Of a stretch of 57,894 bases of DNA, positions 17,826 to 26,320 are shown in pieces. The position numbers and the translations under genes are program-made. Each line of letters opens with the position of its first letter. Within the stretch, counting starts at the first letter, position 1. Under the pieces are notes generated by a model. The model worked only from the letters and a program-made list of their open reading frames with translations, was not told the origin of the DNA and did no database searches. The DNA is from Prevotella sp. GTDB lineage: Bacteria > Bacteroidota > Bacteroidia > Bacteroidales > Bacteroidaceae. The stretch spans positions 1-57,894 of the forward strand of contig JALFSW010000018.1 in NCBI GenBank assembly GCA_022779305.1, written 5' to 3'.

Positions 17826-18461
17826 ATGGAGAAAATCGATATAAAACCAATGGGAAAGATGCAGATGATGGGCATACGTCCAAAAGTGGCTATCATTGAC
17901 ACAAATATGCTTTCAGTTTTAGGACTGAAAGCTATTTTAAAGAATGTGATGCCCATTATAGAAATAGAAACTTTTACATCATTCGATGATTTTTTTGCAA
18001 CAGAACCAGATAGTTTCTTTCATTATTTCGTCGCTCAAACCGTTCTCTTAGAAAATATTCGTTATTTTAATGAGCGAAGTTCAAAAGCGATCGTACTCAC
18101 AAGTTCAAAAGATCCAGACGCACAGCTTACTGGTTTTCATAGCTTCTGTGTCAATGTTTCAGAAGAAGAGTTGCTGAAAGAAATCCTTAAAGTTGTTCAA
18201 ATTGGTCATGCTGGTGGAAAACATCTCCCCGTGATGCCGCAAGTTTTGAAGAAAAAAATATTGAGCAATCGAGAGATAGAAGTCTTGGCGTTAGTAGTGA
18301 AAGGACACATCAATAAAGAAATTGCAGAAATACTTAATATCGGTCTTACAACGGTTATTACGCATCGGAAAAACATTGTTGAAAAATTAGGCGTACGAAG
18401 TGTTTCTGCATTGACTATTTATGCCGTCATGCACGGCTATGTAGACATCAATGAAATATAG
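17826..18461 (+). CDS. LuxR/NarL-type regulator with degenerate receiver domain
   Basis: A 211-residue protein with an N-terminal CheY-like fold (KVAIIDTNMLSVLGLKAIL at about 20-38) and a C-terminal LuxR HTH (LSNREIEVLALVVKGHINKEIAEIL). The phospho-acceptor Asp expected at the end of beta-3 is not there: that strand reads HYFVAQTVLLENI. The acidic pair after beta-1 is reduced to one Asp. It should therefore not be controlled by phosphorylation. The two HTH domains of this pair are alike (NKEIA, TVITHR.NI, LTIYA), which suggests duplication and possible binding to related sites or heterodimers. It converges with the cls-like gene, with only eight bases between the stops. Confidence 0.85.
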   Translation: MEKIDIKPMGKMQMMGIRPKVAIIDTNMLSVLGLKAILKNVMPIIEIETFTSFDDFFATEPDSFFHYFVAQTVLLENIRYFNERSSKAIVLTSSKDPDAQLTGFHSFCVNVSEEELLKEILKVVQIGHAGGKHLPVMPQVLKKKILSNREIEVLALVVKGHINKEIAEILNIGLTTVITHRKNIVEKLGVRSVSALTIYAVMHGYVDINEI

Positions 18462-18469
18462 AGAAAGGT

Positions 18470-19786
18470 TTACAAAAAAGGTGATAATAAGTGGGCAAAC
18501 CATCCTTTCAACCGCTGAAAAGGCGTGCGCCATTCTTTCCATTTTTCTTCTGATAGCTTGAAAGAGTTTTGCAATTGTTTGGTGAATAAGTCATCCAGCT
18601 CTTTTGTTGTTTGCTGATCTATGATGACTGCATTTACTTCTCTGTCCCAACGTAAACTTCTGGCATTGAGATTTGCCGAACCAATCGTCGCCACACGTCC
18701 GTCTACAAGCATTGTTTTTGTGTGGTGAAAACCTTTTTTAAAAATCCAAATGTTACATCCGGATTTCATCAATTGATGGGCATTATAGAAACCACAATCA
18801 GGTGTTAGAGGTATATCGCTTTTTTCACTAAGCAAAATGTCTACCTTCACACCACGTTCGGCAGCTTTTCGCAAAGCGTTTTTTAGTTTGCGACTAAGCG
18901 TGAAATAGGGATTAATGATTTTGATGCTATCTTTTGCATTGTTGATGGCTTCAAAATAAAAATAGCGTATGATTTCATTAGATATATGCGGTTCACGGTT
19001 CAATATCGCAACCATTTTTCTCCCTGCATTTTCAGAAGTGTCTGGTTTTAAGCCTTGAACGTAGTTTGCATTGGTAATACCACGGAAATATTTTGTCCCT
19101 TCTATGCGCTTTCCTGCAACCATCCACCACATTTTTATAAAAATTTTTTGAAGCGCATTCACCTCATCGCCCTCTATCCTGCAGTGCAAATCATGCCATT
19201 CGCCAATCGTTTTCGTTCCTTTTATGTAATAGTCGGCAACGTTCATGCCACCCGTGTAGGCTATTTTCCCATCAATGATAACGATTTTTCGGTGGTCTCG
19301 ATTGAAAATGTCGTGTATGTATGGAAAACGTATAGGCTTGAATTCATAGATTTCTATTCCTTTTGCCCTTATTTCGTTAAGGTGTCGTTTTCGCATCGGC
19401 TGATTGTTGCTTGCATTTCCAAAGCCATCGAAAATTGCCCGCACCTCAATACCTTCTTTAACCTTTTGTGCTAATCGTTTGATGAGTTCCTCGTTGATAG
19501 AATCGTTCCTAAAGTTGAAATACTCCAGATGTATGCTTGAGTGTGCTTGTTCGATGGCTTTAAATAAGTCATCGAATTTTTCTTGTCCGCTTGTGAGCAA
19601 AGTAACAGAATTATTGGCTGTAAACACAATTCCCTTTGCACGCAAACAATTGACAATCAGAGAATCTATGTTACTCTCCGTACTGTCATTGCTAAACGCT
19701 ACAGGTTTATTTTCAATTGCCGAAAGCACGCTTGCTACGCAAAAGAAAACGAATGTCCAAAAAGTTATTCTACGCCTTTGTGTCAC
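18470..19786 (-). CDS. cls: Phospholipase D family cardiolipin synthase
   Basis: A 438-residue PLD-superfamily enzyme, which typically joins two phosphatidylglycerol molecules to make cardiolipin. Both HKD motifs are visible: NRDHRKIVIIDG with GGMNVAD after it, and FHHTKTMLVDG with GSANLNARS after it. The N-terminus has one hydrophobic segment (TFWTFVFFCVASVLSAI) that is either a signal peptide or a single anchor, whereas E. coli ClsA has two. The C-terminal FQRLKGWFAHLLSPFL is the common Cls ending. No promoter box was clear. Confidence 0.88.
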   Translation of the reverse strand: MTQRRRITFWTFVFFCVASVLSAIENKPVAFSNDSTESNIDSLIVNCLRAKGIVFTANNSVTLLTSGQEKFDDLFKAIEQAHSSIHLEYFNFRNDSINEELIKRLAQKVKEGIEVRAIFDGFGNASNNQPMRKRHLNEIRAKGIEIYEFKPIRFPYIHDIFNRDHRKIVIIDGKIAYTGGMNVADYYIKGTKTIGEWHDLHCRIEGDEVNALQKIFIKMWWMVAGKRIEGTKYFRGITNANYVQGLKPDTSENAGRKMVAILNREPHISNEIIRYFYFEAINNAKDSIKIINPYFTLSRKLKNALRKAAERGVKVDILLSEKSDIPLTPDCGFYNAHQLMKSGCNIWIFKKGFHHTKTMLVDGRVATIGSANLNARSLRWDREVNAVIIDQQTTKELDDLFTKQLQNSFKLSEEKWKEWRTPFQRLKGWFAHLLSPFL

Positions 19787-19830
19787 TTCTATTCCTATCT
19801 GAAGATTTTAGCCTATGCTGTATTTTTATT

Positions 19831-20802
19831 TTAAGAAAGCATACATTGATAGTGATCAACAATACCCATCAATTTTCGTTGCCCATCACAAACGAGTACA
19901 GTATGCACCTTGTATTGCTGCATAATCTTTTGAATGTCAGTGATTTTTGTTTCTGGCAGCACCATTTTGGGTTCTCTTGTCATAATGTCCTCCACTTTAT
20001 GGTCGAAAAACTCTGCCTGCCATCTTTCCATGGCTCTTCGGATGTCGCCATCAGTGATAATACCAATGACTTTATCACTTTCAACGGAAACACCTAAGCC
20101 CAATTTCCCTTTACTCACCCAAATAATCGCTTCGCCAAGGTGCATATCTTTGGGGATGATAGGCAATTCTTGACTTCTCATCACATCTTGTGCTGTTGTC
20201 AGCAAACGTTTACCTAATTCTCCACCAGGGTGAAACTGTGCAAAATCCGTAGGTTTAAAGTTTCTTACACGCATTAAAGCAATTGCCAAAGCATCACCCA
20301 TTACCAATGCTGCGGTGGTTGAACTCGTTGGTGCTAAGTTAAGCGGACACGCTTCTTTCTCTACTGTCACCCGTATATGTGCTGTGGAATATTTTGCAAG
20401 AAGCGATTGTGGGTTTGCGCTCATCCCAATGATAGGAATCTTTGCTTGCAAAACCATCGGAATAAAACGCAACAATTCATCGGTTTGTCCAGAATTTGAA
20501 AGTGCTAAAACCACATCATCGCTTGTCATTACACCCAAATCTCCGTGATAAGCATCCAGCGGATTTACGAAAAATGCAGGCGTACCCGTAGACGAAAGTG
20601 TTGCAGCAATCTTCGCACCGATGTTTCCACTCTTGCCAACGCCCGTTACGATGACTTTTCCTTTGCAATGGAGCATCAGTTCAATAGCCTTATCAAAGTT
20701 GTCATCTAATTGGTCTATCAATGCCACTGCAGCCTTTGTTTCCTCTTTTATACATTCGATGGCATAATCTCTGACGCTTTCTTGCGTTTTCTTGTTTTTC
20801 AT
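19831..20802 (-). CDS. kdsD: Arabinose-5-phosphate isomerase (KdsD/KpsF)
   Basis: A 323-residue enzyme converting ribulose 5-phosphate to arabinose 5-phosphate, the first step of Kdo synthesis for lipopolysaccharide. The SIS domain (about 40-175) has KVIVTGVGKSGNIGAKIAATLSSTGTPAFF and ALSNSGQTDELL. Two CBS domains follow (about 205-323: VMRSQELPII and IMTREPKMVLPETKI). The length is standard. Its ATG overlaps the kdsA stop by four bases, so the Kdo pair is translationally coupled. Confidence 0.95.
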   Translation of the reverse strand: MKNKKTQESVRDYAIECIKEETKAAVALIDQLDDNFDKAIELMLHCKGKVIVTGVGKSGNIGAKIAATLSSTGTPAFFVNPLDAYHGDLGVMTSDDVVLALSNSGQTDELLRFIPMVLQAKIPIIGMSANPQSLLAKYSTAHIRVTVEKEACPLNLAPTSSTTAALVMGDALAIALMRVRNFKPTDFAQFHPGGELGKRLLTTAQDVMRSQELPIIPKDMHLGEAIIWVSKGKLGLGVSVESDKVIGIITDGDIRRAMERWQAEFFDHKVEDIMTREPKMVLPETKITDIQKIMQQYKVHTVLVCDGQRKLMGIVDHYQCMLS

Positions 20803-21557
20803 ATCAGCTGTTTAATGAGGTTTTCGAGTTTTGAAAGTTCAAGCATATTGGCTGCATCGCTTTTACCCTTATCAGGATCTGGGTGCACTTCCATAAAGTA
20901 ACCATTCGCTCCAAACGCCTTGGCTGCCAACGCCATTGCTGGCACAAACTTTCTGTCGCCAATCGTTTTTCCTTCGCCTGCACTGGGACGCTGCACACTG
21001 TGTGTGCAATCCATAATGACATTGGGGACAATTTCGAGCATATCGCTGATGTTGCGGAAATCAACCACGAGGTTGTTATACCCAAATGTGTTTCCACGTT
21101 CGGTTAGCCACACTTCTTTTGCACCACTTTCAAGGCATTTTTCAACGGGATAACGCATGTCTTTTCCACTCAGAAACTGTGCTTTTTTAATGTTTACAAT
21201 CTTTCCCGTTTGTGCTGCTGAAACCAGCAAATCGGTTTGTCGGCAAAGAAACGCAGGTATTTGAATAACATCTACGATTTCCCCCACGCACGCTGCTTGA
21301 CAACTTTCATGAATGTCTGTTAATAGTTTAAGTCCATATTTTTCTTTCACATCGCCCAGCATCTTGAGTCCTTGTTTCATTCCTGGACCTCGGAACGACT
21401 GCAAACTGGTTCGGTTTGCTTTGTCGAAGCTGGCTTTAAAGATGATGTCAATACCATATTTTTGGTTTAAGCGCACAAGCTCTTGTGCCACAGTGTCAAG
21501 AAGTTCTGCGCTTTCTATGACGCAAGGACCTGCAATAAAAATATTGTTCAGACTCAT
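20799..21557 (-). CDS. kdsA: 3-deoxy-8-phosphooctulonate (Kdo-8-P) synthase
   Basis: A 252-residue aldolase-type enzyme that condenses phosphoenolpyruvate with arabinose 5-phosphate. Key parts are FIAGPCVIESAEL at the start, FKASFDKANRTS, DIHESCQA, IPAFLCRQTDLL, LTERGNTFGYNNLVVDFR and MDCTHSVQRPS. The Cys in GPCVIES and the Cys-His in DCTHS fit a metal-dependent KdsA. The start at 21557 is chosen over a longer frame from 21623 because the family begins here and a -7 box at 21586-21578 puts transcription start near 21573. It is followed directly by kdsD. Confidence 0.95.
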   Translation of the reverse strand: MSLNNIFIAGPCVIESAELLDTVAQELVRLNQKYGIDIIFKASFDKANRTSLQSFRGPGMKQGLKMLGDVKEKYGLKLLTDIHESCQAACVGEIVDVIQIPAFLCRQTDLLVSAAQTGKIVNIKKAQFLSGKDMRYPVEKCLESGAKEVWLTERGNTFGYNNLVVDFRNISDMLEIVPNVIMDCTHSVQRPSAGEGKTIGDRKFVPAMALAAKAFGANGYFMEVHPDPDKGKSDAANMLELSKLENLIKQLI

Positions 21558-21577
21558 AAAAAACCTTTTCTTTTTGT

Positions 21578-21586
21578 GCAAAGGTA
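21578..21586 (-). promoter_or_regulatory. kdsA-kdsD promoter -7 box
   Basis: On the minus strand TACCTTTGC is followed about 20 bases later by the kdsA ATG at 21557. Confidence 0.6.
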
Positions 21587-21743
21587 TATATAATAAGGAG
21601 AAAAAACAAGAATTTCGGCTCACTTTCTATTTCTTTTCGCCCCAAAATCTTCTGAAAACAGCTTTTTTTACGATTTTCCAAGGAAAGAAATCTTATCTGT
21701 CGAAATAGTGTTTGAAAAATTTTCAGATTAGATAGATATTCTC

Positions 21744-21752
21744 TATTTTTGC
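21744..21752 (+). promoter_or_regulatory. M13 peptidase promoter -7 box
   Basis: TATTTTTGC. The leader to the ATG at 21880 would be about 120 bases and contains a long hairpin. Confidence 0.55.
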
Positions 21753-21763
21753 AAAAACTTATG

Positions 21764-21832
21764 CCCAGCTTGATAATATATCATCTCTCTGATGAGTATT
21801 ATGACTATAGCTGGGAACCAATGATAGCATTG
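21764..21832 (+). promoter_or_regulatory. Structured 5' leader of the M13 peptidase gene
   Basis: CCCAGCT (21764-21770) pairs with AGCTGGG (21809-21815), ATAATA pairs with TATTAT inside it, and CATC with GATG at the tip. A second stem CAATG-atag-CATTG (21819-21832) is followed by TTTCGTTTTT and looks like a small terminator. No known riboswitch class is recognised. Confidence 0.4.
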
Positions 21833-21879
21833 TTTCGTTTTTGACGAGGACAAACAACATTCAACAAAAATAATTCAAC

Positions 21880-23913
21880 ATGAAATTCAAAAAAATTTTA
21901 CCAATGATGATGATTGCTTCAGCTTCGATGGCAGGTCATGCACAAAGCAACCCTGGTATTAAAGAAAGTAATCTTGACCGAACAGCAAAACCAGCTGACG
22001 ACTTTTATCAGTTTGCAACTGGAGGTTGGCAGAAACAAAATCCACTTCCACCTGCTTTCCCACGTTATGGATCTTTTGACCAATTGGGACAAGACAACAA
22101 TAAACGCATTAACACTATCCTTAACGACCTTGCGAAAAAAGGACAAAAACAGGGTACGATTGAACAGAAATTGAGCGTTTTTTATCGTCTTGCAATGGAT
22201 TCTGTGCGTCGTAATCAAGAGGGAGTTGCACCCGTAATGCCGCTTATTCGAGAAATAGAAGCTGCAAAAACGCTGAATGATTTACGTGCATTGCAAACCA
22301 AGTATGCCAAATATGGCTATGGTGTGGCGATGAGTTATGGCTTTGGTGCCGATCAGAAAAACTCTAAGTTCAATATCCTGAATGTTTACCAAGGTGGACT
22401 TACATTAGGGCAAAAAGACTATTATTTGGACAACGATAAGGCTACGACCGATATTAGGAATGCGTTTAAACAACATGTAGTTAATATGTTTAAACTCTTC
22501 GGATTTTCTGAAGCCGACGCCATGAAGAAACGAGATGCCATTTTGCGTTTTGAAACAGCATTGGCATTGGTTTCTAAGAGTCGCACCGAACTTCGCAATC
22601 CAGAAGCCAACTATAACAAAATGTCGTTGACAGATTTTAAGGCGAAATATCCAAATATTCAACTTGAGGCATTGGCGAATGCAGCAGGTATTGGTTCAGC
22701 GTATATCAGTGAAATGGTGGTCGGACAGCCTGCCTTCCTTTCAGGCTTAGACAAACTCATCGAAACAGAAGTTGCTGATGAGTTACGTGCTCGTATGGAG
22801 TGGGATGTTATTCTTTCAGCGGCTAACTATTTGAGCGATGATGTACGTGCGGAATACTTCGATTTCTTCAGTAGAAAACGCAGCGGAACGAAGGAAGATC
22901 AACCTCGTTGGAAGCGTGCTACACAACAAGTTGAAGCACAGATGGGAGAGGCACTGGGTAAGATTTATTGCCAACGCTATTTCCCAGCAAGTAGCAAGCA
23001 AAAAATGGAAGAACTCATCAAAAACTTGCAAATTAGTCTTGGCGAACGTATTGATGCGCAGGCATGGATGAGCGATGCAACGAAAAAAGCGGCACATGAA
23101 AAGCTCTCTACTTTCTATGTAAAAGTGGGCTATCCTAACAAGTGGACAGATTTCACAGCACTGCAAATCGATCCTCAAAAGTCTTATTATGAGAACGTGA
23201 TGGCGTGTCGTGATTTTTGGCATCAACAAGAAATCGACAAAAAGGCGGGTAAACCTGTCGATAAAGATGAATGGCATATGAATCCACAAATGGTTAATGC
23301 ATATTATAATCCGACTACAAACGAAATTTGTTTCCCTGCTGGTATCTTACAATATCCATTCTTTGATCCTAAAGCCGATGATGCTTTTAACTATGGGGCA
23401 ATTGGAGTGGTGATTGGGCACGAAATGACCCACGGCTTCGATGACCGCGGACGTAATTACGACAAAGATGGTAATCTGAAAGATTGGTGGGCAAAGGAAG
23501 ATGCTGAGAAGTTTAAAGCTCTCACCGATCCTTTTGCAGATTTCTTTAGCAACATCAACGTTTTGCCCGATTTGAAAGGCAATGGTCGTTTGACTTTGGG
23601 CGAAAATCTTGCCGACCATGGTGGTTTGATGGTGGCTTTCAATGCGTTAAAGAATGCTACTAAAGGAAAGAAGCAAAAGAACCTGCTCGGTTTCACGCCT
23701 GAACAACGTTTTTTCTTGGCTTATTCTGGTGTATGGGCTGCGAACATTACAGATGCAGAAATTCGCAACCGCACAAAGAGCGACCCACATGCATTGGGCG
23801 AATGGCGTGTGAATGGTGCACTGCCACATATTCAAGCATGGTATGATGCGTTTGAAGTGAAACCTACTGACAAGCTCTTCTTACCAGAAAATCAGCGGTT
23901 AAATCTTTGGTAA
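21880..23913 (+). CDS. pepO: M13-family zinc metalloendopeptidase (PepO/neprilysin type)
   Basis: A 677-residue exported peptidase. The signal peptide ends near MAGHAQS (about residue 22). The zinc site is H514-E515-M516-T517-H518 (VIGHEMTHGFDDRGR), with the third ligand Glu575 in LGENLADHGG. The N-terminal helical domain starts with the family hallmark RTAKPADDFYQFATGGW. The substrate-binding NAYYNPTTNEICFPAGILQ and the C-terminal DPHALGEWRVNGAL are present. Such enzymes cut short peptides in the periplasm or at the surface. The length is normal for bacterial PepO, and nothing is missing. Confidence 0.95.
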   Translation: MKFKKILPMMMIASASMAGHAQSNPGIKESNLDRTAKPADDFYQFATGGWQKQNPLPPAFPRYGSFDQLGQDNNKRINTILNDLAKKGQKQGTIEQKLSVFYRLAMDSVRRNQEGVAPVMPLIREIEAAKTLNDLRALQTKYAKYGYGVAMSYGFGADQKNSKFNILNVYQGGLTLGQKDYYLDNDKATTDIRNAFKQHVVNMFKLFGFSEADAMKKRDAILRFETALALVSKSRTELRNPEANYNKMSLTDFKAKYPNIQLEALANAAGIGSAYISEMVVGQPAFLSGLDKLIETEVADELRARMEWDVILSAANYLSDDVRAEYFDFFSRKRSGTKEDQPRWKRATQQVEAQMGEALGKIYCQRYFPASSKQKMEELIKNLQISLGERIDAQAWMSDATKKAAHEKLSTFYVKVGYPNKWTDFTALQIDPQKSYYENVMACRDFWHQQEIDKKAGKPVDKDEWHMNPQMVNAYYNPTTNEICFPAGILQYPFFDPKADDAFNYGAIGVVIGHEMTHGFDDRGRNYDKDGNLKDWWAKEDAEKFKALTDPFADFFSNINVLPDLKGNGRLTLGENLADHGGLMVAFNALKNATKGKKQKNLLGFTPEQRFFLAYSGVWAANITDAEIRNRTKSDPHALGEWRVNGALPHIQAWYDAFEVKPTDKLFLPENQRLNLW

Positions 23914-23965
23914 ATCTACCGAAAACTCGTCTGATCTTCTGTTCAGATGGCGTTTTTACAATATT

Positions 23966-24013
23966 AGCACATTTCGTTCATCCACTATAAGGATAAATGA
24001 GATGTGCTATTTT
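23966..24013 (+). terminator. Terminator after the M13 peptidase gene
   Basis: AGCACATTTCGTTCATCC pairs with GGATAAATGAGATGTGCT with a few G-U or mismatched positions, and is followed by ATTTTTAT. The remaining 290 bases up to the next terminator hold no feature I can support. Confidence 0.7.
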
Positions 24014-24299
24014 TATATGCGTTGCTTTTCGGAAAACTACCGTTGCTATTGCCATGTAAAACATTTCTTTCTTGAAAAGGGATGCAAGTATCTTTGTATC
24101 TCTTTTTCCAGAAGTTGTTTCATATAGTTGGTTCGTAGAACTCTAAAAAGAGGTGATTATCCCTCTTGCTCTATTTGTTGAGACAATGTTTTTAGGTTTG
24201 GAAATAGGGGATATACAAACAATTGCATTTTTCATAGAGAATGTTTGTTAATGAAATTCAGCTCATTACAAGATTTCCAGCAATTGTTGTAACAGAAAA

Positions 24300-24337
24300 G
24301 AGGGTGCATCATAAAATTTAATTATGATACACCCTCA
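24300..24337 (-). terminator. Terminator of the secreted OB-fold protein gene
   Basis: GAGGGTG(T/C)ATCATAA arms form a near-perfect 15-bp stem with an AT loop. On the minus strand it is followed by TTTTC. Confidence 0.8.
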
Positions 24338-24389
24338 TGATTTTATTTAAACAAGTATAATACTTATTTTAGAAAGACAGATGTGAGGT

Positions 24390-25559
24390 TTACTTCACAA
24401 ACTTCTTACCATTCTGAATAACAATGCCTTTGTAGTTTTCATCTACACGTTGACCTGCAAGGTTGTAAATGGCAGCATTGTCTTCAGCTTTCTTGTTTTC
24501 GATTGCAGAGATGCCTGTTGCTTTCTTTTTAATTTCGATAATTTTGTTGTTTTGTGCAATTTCAGGCGTTGTTACACCTTCCTTATCTTTGTAGTTGATG
24601 AGTTTACCTAAAACTACAACTTGGTCGCCTACTTCAATTTCATCAGCAGCTTTGAACTTTTCGCCATTGAGCGAGTAGCCACGGAACACAACAAGTTCGT
24701 TGTTTGTTGTGCCATCAGTAGAAATGCTGTAAGTTGCATTGAAGTATTTTGTCAATTCTACTTCTTTGATTTGAGAAATAAAACCTACGACGTGTACTTC
24801 TTCTGCAGGTGCTGTTCCAGCTGAAAGTGCAGCGAGTGCCTCTGTTACTGTGTAAGGATTCTTGAGCGCACCTTTCGCATTTGGGTCATTGAGATTGAAT
24901 ACCTTTGTTGCCACAGGGCTTGTCTTACCATTCAACACAGCCACAGCCTTAACCGTTGTGGTTTTGTTGAGCGTGAAAGGTGCTGTGTATTCTGTATCAC
25001 GTTCGTCTGGGTCTTGACCTTCAAGATTGTAATAAATCTTTGCACCCGTAGCTGCCATGATGGTTACTTGCGTTGTGGGGTAGAAGCTTTCTTCACCAGT
25101 GATGGTTGGCGCAGCTACGGCAGACGCATCAGGCGTATAGGTTACGATGATTTCTTTTGCACGCACTTGAGCCACGTTAGCAGTGAGGGTTACTGCTTGT
25201 GCATTGCCCGTCCAAGTAGTGATCTCATCGCTAACTACTTCTAAACCTTCCACTGCGTCAAAACCTTTTCCTGTGTACTTTCCGGCAGCTGCAGCACATT
25301 TAAATTCAATCTTTGTGATTTTGCCTTGTGCACTGATTGTGAGTGTCGATTTATGATAGATGCGATACTCTTTGGTTGCAAAAGCAGCATCTGTACAATC
25401 AATGACTACATTCTCTTTTTCTACCTTGTCGGGTGAACCGTTTTTCGTAGTAGTTCCCTTATCGGTTCCAGCTGTAAAGGTTACTGTGGTTTGCGCATAA
25501 GCAAACGAAGTGATTGTTGCCAAAAGTGCAACAAACGCATAACGTAAATTTTTGTACAT
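24390..25559 (-). CDS. Secreted multidomain protein with chitobiase-like and OB-fold domains and AGQRV C-terminal tail
   Basis: About 389 residues from the ATG at 25559. The signal peptide (ATITSFAYAQ) begins there. A longer frame would use a TTG inside the promoter box. After a beta-rich region of about 125 residues comes a chitobiase C-terminal-like repeat (VTIMAATGAKIYYNLEGQDPD...YTAPFTLN), then an OB-fold-like part (VHVVGFISQIKEV, VVFRGYSLNG, VGDQVVVLGKLINYKDK). The end is the Prevotella-type tail AIYNLAGQRVDENYKGIVIQ with NGKKFVK, which resembles a shortened type IX secretion sorting domain. Function is unknown. Surface or secreted location is inferred. Confidence 0.75.
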   Translation of the reverse strand: MYKNLRYAFVALLATITSFAYAQTTVTFTAGTDKGTTTKNGSPDKVEKENVVIDCTDAAFATKEYRIYHKSTLTISAQGKITKIEFKCAAAAGKYTGKGFDAVEGLEVVSDEITTWTGNAQAVTLTANVAQVRAKEIIVTYTPDASAVAAPTITGEESFYPTTQVTIMAATGAKIYYNLEGQDPDERDTEYTAPFTLNKTTTVKAVAVLNGKTSPVATKVFNLNDPNAKGALKNPYTVTEALAALSAGTAPAEEVHVVGFISQIKEVELTKYFNATYSISTDGTTNNELVVFRGYSLNGEKFKAADEIEVGDQVVVLGKLINYKDKEGVTTPEIAQNNKIIEIKKKATGISAIENKKAEDNAAIYNLAGQRVDENYKGIVIQNGKKFVK

Positions 25560-25600
25560 AATGATTTCGTTAAGTTGATAATAAGTTAAAAATATCGTTT

Positions 25601-25609
25601 GCAAAATTA
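25601..25609 (-). promoter_or_regulatory. Promoter -7 box of the secreted OB-fold protein gene
   Basis: Minus-strand TAATTTTGC. Transcription would start near 25596, about 37 bases before the ATG. Confidence 0.6.
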
Positions 25610-25781
25610 GACAAATAAAATGAGACCTGCAATTCTTTTTCCCTTAAAAAGACAATTAAGTAGAAAAATCATTAGTTGATATGATTATGATGACTGATAA
25701 ATAGCTTTTTTTTGTTAAAAAAATAAAATACTTTGCGAAAAATTTGGTGTTAAATATATAAAGGTGTATATTTGCGATGTG

Positions 25782-25858
25782 TTTTTTGGATTTAGACATT
25801 TATTCTAAATCCTTTCTCGAGGTTGGTTGCATCCTGCACCAACCTCTTTTCTTTTTCT
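25782..25858 (+). ncRNA. Candidate small RNA with own promoter, two hairpins and terminator
   Basis: The box TATATTTGC at 25767-25775 puts a transcript start near 25781. The transcript would hold a perfect hairpin GGATTTAG-acatttatt-CTAAATCC (25788-25812). A terminator follows: GAGGTTGG (25819) pairs with CCAACCTC (ending 25846), extended by GCA/TGC with one bulge and followed by TTTTCTTTTT. No reading frame of note lies inside. The next gene, pflB, has its own promoter 370 bases on, so this is probably a free-standing RNA of about 75 bases. No Rfam family is recognised. Confidence 0.5.
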
Positions 25859-25890
25859 CCTCCCTCAATCATGGAAAAATGGCTATCCTG

Positions 25891-25964
25891 GAAGTGAGCC
25901 TTAGTTGCAAGGTAAATGAGCTACAGTTGGGGCGTGAATGAGGTTCAGTTGCAAATCAAGTATA
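25891..25964. repeat. Dispersed intergenic repeat, copy B
   Basis: Same length and orientation as 4783-4856. The three internal units are clearer here: GTGAGCCTTAGTTG, ATGAGCTACAGTTG and ATGAGGTTCAGTTG. It lies between the candidate small RNA and the pflB promoter. The sequence from 25965 to 26207 shows only an ATACCTA/TAGGTAT hairpin near 26115. Confidence 0.6.
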
Positions 25965-26207
25965 GTATGTTTCTGATTTTATTCAGTTTGTTATTGAACT
26001 TAACAAGGCAAAGTTTCAAATCGTAAGCATACCTAAAATGTGGTAATGGTGCATGTGCTTAAAATGCCTTTTTGCTACTTTCAACTTACAAAAGTAGGGT
26101 TGTTGAAACTTTAGCAATACCTATTTTTAGGTATTAAAAATCCCATTTTTGCCATTTTTTGCACAAAGGTGGCGAATTGCGCAATCGAAAATACTAAAAA
26201 ATAAGTA

Positions 26208-26239
26208 TTGTGTAGAATTTTGAAACCATCTAACTTTGC
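26208..26239 (+). promoter_or_regulatory. pflB promoter
   Basis: TAACTTTGC at 26231-26239, with a TTG-bearing region about 20 bases upstream. The leader to pflB is about 77 bases. Confidence 0.6.
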
Positions 26240-26320
26240 ACCTGAAAAATTTACAAAGTAAACTGCGTAAATACAATCAAAAAAGATATACAAATTAAAC
26301 ATATTTATATAATATCAGGT

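Noticed and set aside
20799..21623. Longer kdsA start at 21623
   Set aside because: The extra 22 codons include the promoter -7 box and have no KdsA similarity, so the start at 21557 is used.
21781..21815. CTGATGAG sequence suggesting a hammerhead ribozyme in the M13 peptidase leader
   Set aside because: The required GAAA after stem II and the stem arrangement are absent. The bases are explained by the nested hairpin.
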